This document shows, piece after piece, positions 55,704-59,016 of a stretch of DNA of 59,016 nucleotides. The DNA is from Rubrivirga sp. SAORIC476 (lineage in GTDB: Bacteria > Bacteroidota > Rhodothermia > Rhodothermales > Rubricoccaceae), in NCBI RefSeq assembly GCF_002283555.1, contig NZ_MVOI01000003.1:2104835-2163850 (forward strand), read 5' to 3'. The notes below the pieces were generated by a model. That model was not told where the DNA came from. It worked only from the letters and a program-made list of their open reading frames with translations, and made no database searches. A program made the position numbers and the translations under genes. Numbering within the stretch: the stretch's first letter is position 1; each line of letters starts with the position of its first letter.

Positions 55704-57290
55704 CTACCAGAAGAAGCCCACCAGAATCGCCGTCAGCGTCACCAGGATGGCCGACTGGATGCGGTAGTTCTTCCACCACGCGACGTTGGCCAACTCAGCG
55801 CTCTCGGCCTTGAAGAAGGCGGGCGTCCAGGTCGTGTCCGCCGTCTTGTCCTCTGGCGGCGCCTCGCCCTGCAGGCTCACGACCACCATCACGGCCATTG
55901 CGATCACCAGGAGGATGGGGGCGAGGTAGAGGAAGTTGATCTGGAACGTGTCGGTGATGCTCAGGATCAGGAACCCGACCGCGGCGAGGTGACCGGCAGC
56001 CATGCCTGCGATGGCGCCCGTCGCGTTGGCGCGCTTCCAGAAGACACCCAGGAAGAACAGGGCCAGGGCGGGCGGCGCCACGTACGCCAGGGTCGTCTGG
56101 AGGTAGCTCCACAGCGTGTCGAAGCCGACGATGACGGGGCTCCACGCGATGGCGAAGATCATGCACGCCGCCGTCACCATCCGCCCCACACGGACGAGCG
56201 CCTTCGGAGAGATGCTGGGGTTCTTTCGCTTGATGAAGTCCATCGAGACCAGCGTCGAGGCAGCGTTGAGCGTCGAGTCCACCGACGACATGATGGCGGC
56301 CAGCATGGCCGTCAGCACGAGCGCGCGGAAGCCGTCCGGGAGAAGGTCGAAGAGGAGCGTCGGGAAGACCTGGTCGGCGCGCTCCAGGTTGGGGTAGAGG
56401 ACGCGGGCGAACGTGCCCGGCATCACCATCAGGAAGAGGACGGGCAGCTTCAGCAGGCCGCCGAAGAGCGCGCCCCAGCGCCCGTGGTCGAGGTTCTTGG
56501 CACCCAGCACGCGCTGGACCATGAACTGGTTGGTGGTCCAGAAATAGAAGCCCAGCAGGAACACGCCTGTGATGAGCCCCGGCCACGGCATCCCGTTCTC
56601 CACGTCGATGGGCTGGATCAGGTCGAGCCGGTCGGGCGGGGTCACGGCAGTCACGGCATCCCAGCCACCGACGGCGTTCCAGGCCATCACGGACACGGCG
56701 CCCGCGCCCAGCAAGAGCAGCGTGCCCTGGATGGCGTCCGTGTAGACGACCGCCTTCAGGCCGCCTGCGATGGTATAGGCCCCGGCCACCAGCGCCAGGA
56801 TCGCCATCGTGATCCACATGGGGAAGTCCGGGTAGACGAGCTGGACCACCAGCGCACCCGCGAACAGTGCCGCGGCCGTGTCCACCACGACCGAGAGGAA
56901 GATGCTCATCGCAGAGAAGTACACCCTGCTGCGCCCGTCGAACCGCTTCTCCAGGAACTCCGGCATCGTGTAGATGCCCGTCTTGATGTAGAACGGCAGG
57001 AAGAACAGCACGAAGACGACGAGCACCATCGCCGCCATCCACTCGTAGTTGAACACGGCCAGCCCGATGCCGCCGTACGCCTCGCCTGCCATGCCGATCA
57101 TCGACGACGACGACAGGTTGGACGCGAGCAGGCTGATGCCGATCAGGCCCCAACTCAGCGAGCGCCCCGCGAGGAAGTAGTCCTCTCCGTCTTCCGTCTT
57201 GCGCGAGAAGTAGAGCCCGATCCCGAAGATCACGAGGGCGTAGAGGACGACAGCCGAGATGTCGAGCGTAGTGAGGGCGAAGTCAGGCAT
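55704..57290 (-). CDS. Sodium/solute symporter (SSS family)
   Basis: The 528-residue protein has about 14 membrane helices and the SSS (SLC5) signatures 'GRSLSWGLIGISLLASNLSSSSMIGMAGEAYG' and 'AGGLKAVVYTDAIQGTLLLLGAG'. It also has 'FYFWTTNQFMVQRVLGAKNLDHGRWGALFGG' and 'LTAMLAAIMSSVDSTLNAASTLVSMDF'. The last includes the Ser residues of the sodium site. It resembles SGLT-type sugar transporters, which would suit the adjacent carbohydrate enzymes, but the substrate is not certain. It ends 5 bases from the possible start of the lycopene cyclase gene and is probably co-transcribed with it. Confidence 0.92.
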   Translation of the reverse strand: MPDFALTTLDISAVVLYALVIFGIGLYFSRKTEDGEDYFLAGRSLSWGLIGISLLASNLSSSSMIGMAGEAYGGIGLAVFNYEWMAAMVLVVFVLFFLPFYIKTGIYTMPEFLEKRFDGRSRVYFSAMSIFLSVVVDTAAALFAGALVVQLVYPDFPMWITMAILALVAGAYTIAGGLKAVVYTDAIQGTLLLLGAGAVSVMAWNAVGGWDAVTAVTPPDRLDLIQPIDVENGMPWPGLITGVFLLGFYFWTTNQFMVQRVLGAKNLDHGRWGALFGGLLKLPVLFLMVMPGTFARVLYPNLERADQVFPTLLFDLLPDGFRALVLTAMLAAIMSSVDSTLNAASTLVSMDFIKRKNPSISPKALVRVGRMVTAACMIFAIAWSPVIVGFDTLWSYLQTTLAYVAPPALALFFLGVFWKRANATGAIAGMAAGHLAAVGFLILSITDTFQINFLYLAPILLVIAMAVMVVVSLQGEAPPEDKTADTTWTPAFFKAESAELANVAWWKNYRIQSAILVTLTAILVGFFW

Positions 57291-57358
57291 GAGCGGGGAT
57301 GGAGGACCCGTGAAGGTAACTGACGAGTGAAAGCGGTTCCACTGCCCTCCAGAACAGC

Positions 57359-58462
57359 TTAGCCAGGGGGGTAGCGGTCGTACCAGCCCGGCCCTTTCGG
57401 TCCGTAGTACCAGTCCACCTGGACGGTCCGTGCATCGTGGAGGTCGTCGGCGATCTGGAGGATCGCGTCGCGGAGCTCGACGGCGCCGACCCACCGTGCG
57501 GGCAGCGCGTCGACGCCGAGCGCGGCCCCGAGCAGGTTTCCGCAGATGGCGCCCGTCGAGTCGCTGTCGCCCGTGTGAGTCACGGCCATCCGCAGCGCCC
57601 GCTCCGGATTGCTCGGGTAGCGTCGCGCGCACAGTGCGGCGACGGCGAGCGCCTCCTCCGCCACCCAGCCAGGCCCGGCGTCCGGCGTCACGGTGCCGAG
57701 CGCGTGGACGGCGTCGACATCGGAGAGTGTGCCGGTCGCCAGGCTCTGAGCCCGGTCCAGGGCGTCGACGGTCTCCTCGCCCCCCTCTGCCTCGGCGGCC
57801 GACTGGCGAGCATGGGCCAACGCCGTCCCGAGGTCGGCTCCCTCGGCGAGGTGCCAGATGGCGACGGCAAACGCGCCCGACGCAATGATTCCAGTGGGGT
57901 GCCCGTGGGTCAGCTTCGCGATTTTGCACCCCAGGTCGAACGCGACTCCGGGGCGGTCGCTCAGCAGCCCGACGGGTGCCATTCGCATGACCCCGCCGCA
58001 GCCCTTGGAGGTGTTGGTCGGCTCCGGATCGTTCGGTCCCTTCTGGCTCCAGGCACGGAGGGCGCCCAGACACGTCATGCCCGGTGCGCGTCGTGCGTGG
58101 AGGGCCTCGATGGCGTAGAGCCAGCTGGTCCGCGCCGCGAGCTTGTCGGGGTCCTCCCCCTGAGTGCCCAGCCAGCGGAAATACGCGCGCAGCACGACGC
58201 CGGGGACGGACACGATGCCGCGGCTCGCCCCACGACGGTAGGCTCGGAGTGAGCCCTCGGCCGTCCACAGCGTCATCTGGGTGTCGTCTGTGATCGCCCC
58301 GAGGACGCCGTAGCCGCTGCCGAGGTGGTCTGGCCCGTCGGGGCCGTGGCGGGCGACGATCTCGTCGTGGCTCAGAAACTCGATGTCGGCTCCGAGGGCA
58401 TCGCCGAGGGCTCCCCCGAGCAGACAGCCGCGGACGCGGGAGCGAAAGGACGGAGCGGGCAT
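57359..58462 (-). CDS. ADP-ribosylglycohydrolase family protein
   Basis: The 367-residue protein has the family pattern 'GCLLGGALGDALGADIEF' (residues 12-29), 'AITDDTQMTLWTAEG' with the metal-binding Asp pair, 'GCGGVMRMAPVGLL', and 'THTGDSDSTGAICGNLLGA' with the second Asp group. These bind two Mg ions. Members remove ADP-ribose from proteins (DraG, ARH3) or hydrolyse related N-glycosides. No ADP-ribosyltransferase or nitrogenase gene is adjacent, so the target is unknown. The ATG at 58462 is chosen because it opens directly on the domain. Confidence 0.92.
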   Translation of the reverse strand: MPAPSFRSRVRGCLLGGALGDALGADIEFLSHDEIVARHGPDGPDHLGSGYGVLGAITDDTQMTLWTAEGSLRAYRRGASRGIVSVPGVVLRAYFRWLGTQGEDPDKLAARTSWLYAIEALHARRAPGMTCLGALRAWSQKGPNDPEPTNTSKGCGGVMRMAPVGLLSDRPGVAFDLGCKIAKLTHGHPTGIIASGAFAVAIWHLAEGADLGTALAHARQSAAEAEGGEETVDALDRAQSLATGTLSDVDAVHALGTVTPDAGPGWVAEEALAVAALCARRYPSNPERALRMAVTHTGDSDSTGAICGNLLGAALGVDALPARWVGAVELRDAILQIADDLHDARTVQVDWYYGPKGPGWYDRYPPG

Positions 58463-58539
58463 GGACGAGTCCGGGAAGGAGTCTCTGAACCTACAGTCGT
58501 CCTCGCGTTCGGCCTCGTTGCGATGGGGCATCAACGCAG

Positions 58540-58573
58540 CGGCGGCCGCCCCCCGGAGGGAGCGGCCGCCGCC
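58540..58573 (-). terminator. GC hairpin after the T9SS cargo gene
   Basis: GCGGCGGCCGC (58540-58550) pairs perfectly with GCGGCCGCCGC (58563-58573), 11 bp, loop 12 bases. It lies 56 bases beyond the stop at 58629. No U tract. Confidence 0.55.
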
Positions 58574-58628
58574 GCTAGTTCTTGTCAGGATGCCGGCCGG
58601 TGCCCGGAGGCCCCGACCGGCGGTGTCC

Positions 58629-59016
58629 TTAGCGGACGACGACAGCCTGACGGGTGACGACCGAGCCGGCCGCCTCCAGGCGGACTACGTAGACGCCCGC
58701 CGCCAGCGAGCCGCTGTCCAGCGTCGCCTCGTGACGACCCGCGCTCAGCGGACCGTCCACCAGCGTCGCCACCGACCGGCCGCGCACGTCGTACACCGTC
58801 ACGCGCGCTGTGCCGGCCTCCGGCAGCGCGAACGACACCCGCGCCGAGCCCGTCGACGGGTTCGGCGCGATCGCTGTCAGCTCGACCTCCGTGATCGCCG
58901 CCTCAGCCGAGGCCGAGGTGCCGATCCGCAGCACGAACCGGTCGGTCGCGTTCGCGCCGTCGGCAAAGTCGCTCGACGGGATCACGTCGGTGAACGCCTC
59001 CAGCGTCCGCGCGACG
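58629..59016 (-). CDS. C-terminal end of a T9SS-secreted protein (partial)
   Basis: The frame continues past the end of the window, so only the last 128 residues are seen. They contain a type IX sorting domain: 'IAPNPSTGSARVSFALPEAG', 'ARVTVYDVRGRSVATLVDG', 'SAGRHEATLDSGSLAAGVYVVRLEA', ending 'RQAVVVR'. This domain directs the protein through the outer membrane and to the cell surface. Upstream residues ('LEAFTDVIPSSDFADGANATDRFVLRIGTSASAE') do not show what the passenger is. The sorting domain is clearly related to that of the esterase at 33293-35788. Confidence 0.88.
   Translation of the reverse strand, partial: VARTLEAFTDVIPSSDFADGANATDRFVLRIGTSASAEAAITEVELTAIAPNPSTGSARVSFALPEAGTARVTVYDVRGRSVATLVDGPLSAGRHEATLDSGSLAAGVYVVRLEAAGSVVTRQAVVVR

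Noticed and set aside
57359-58462. DraG-type nitrogenase regulator
   Set aside because: The family fits, but there is no draT or nif gene nearby, so only the general family is assigned.

Overview
The window is a GC-rich, densely packed bacterial chromosome segment with very few bases between genes. Several features point to the Rhodothermota (Rhodothermales, Rubricoccaceae-like; inferred from content, no search run). Two secreted proteins end in type IX secretion sorting domains. Many lipoproteins and beta-barrel proteins indicate an outer membrane. A lycopene cyclase suits a carotenoid-pigmented organism. Arginine is made by the N-acylcitrulline route known from Bacteroidota. Start codons lack Shine-Dalgarno motifs and are instead preceded by C/T-rich sequence. 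Promoters nevertheless look like ordinary sigma-70 sites: several TTGNNN boxes sit exactly 18 bases from TANNNT-like boxes.

Layout. 1-12.2 kb: housekeeping genes (mnmG, rsmG) mixed with envelope proteins, a WYL regulator, a 5'-nucleotidase, a Nudix hydrolase and a flavin disulfide reductase. 12.3-21.7 kb: an arginine biosynthesis operon in the order argG, DUF1611 gene, argC, argD, argF', argB, argE', argH. In front of it are a promoter, an arginine-codon-rich leader peptide and a strong intrinsic terminator, which together look like a transcription attenuator. 21.7-28.2 kb: rlpA, amt, a Rad52-family gene, a beta-barrel protein, a phosphoesterase and a SpoIIE-type phosphatase. 28.2-37.5 kb: secreted carbohydrate and ester hydrolases (sialate O-acetylesterase, T9SS esterase, GH20 hexosaminidase) with a transporter, a thioredoxin-like protein, tRNA-Ala, moaD and an SDR enzyme. 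37.5-43.2 kb: CYTH-like protein, marC, a 42-residue basic protein, an ABC ATPase/adaptor/TolC set and tRNA-Ser. 43.3-52.6 kb: an FKBP, an M3 peptidase, small enzymes, a Ser/Thr kinase with TPRs, an odd Gly/Pro-rich lipoprotein and L-serine dehydratase. 52.7-59 kb: a GH100-like invertase/PfkB kinase fusion, lycopene cyclase, a sodium/solute symporter, an ADP-ribosylglycohydrolase and the 3' end of another T9SS cargo gene.

The most interesting part is the arginine operon. It encodes no recognisable N-acetylglutamate synthase (ArgA or ArgJ). A DUF1611 protein with a clear P-loop sits between argG and argC and overlaps argC by 4 bases. DUF1611 includes DgcN, reported to N-acetylate D-glutamate, so this protein is a good candidate for the missing first enzyme. 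The transcarbamylase has Ala where acetylornithine enzymes have Glu, which leaves open an N-succinyl pathway. The leader peptide carries five Arg codons, mostly of a rare type, inside the loop of a long hairpin upstream of the terminator. The second notable item is the invertase-fructokinase fusion. No CRISPR array, insertion sequence or prophage was seen.
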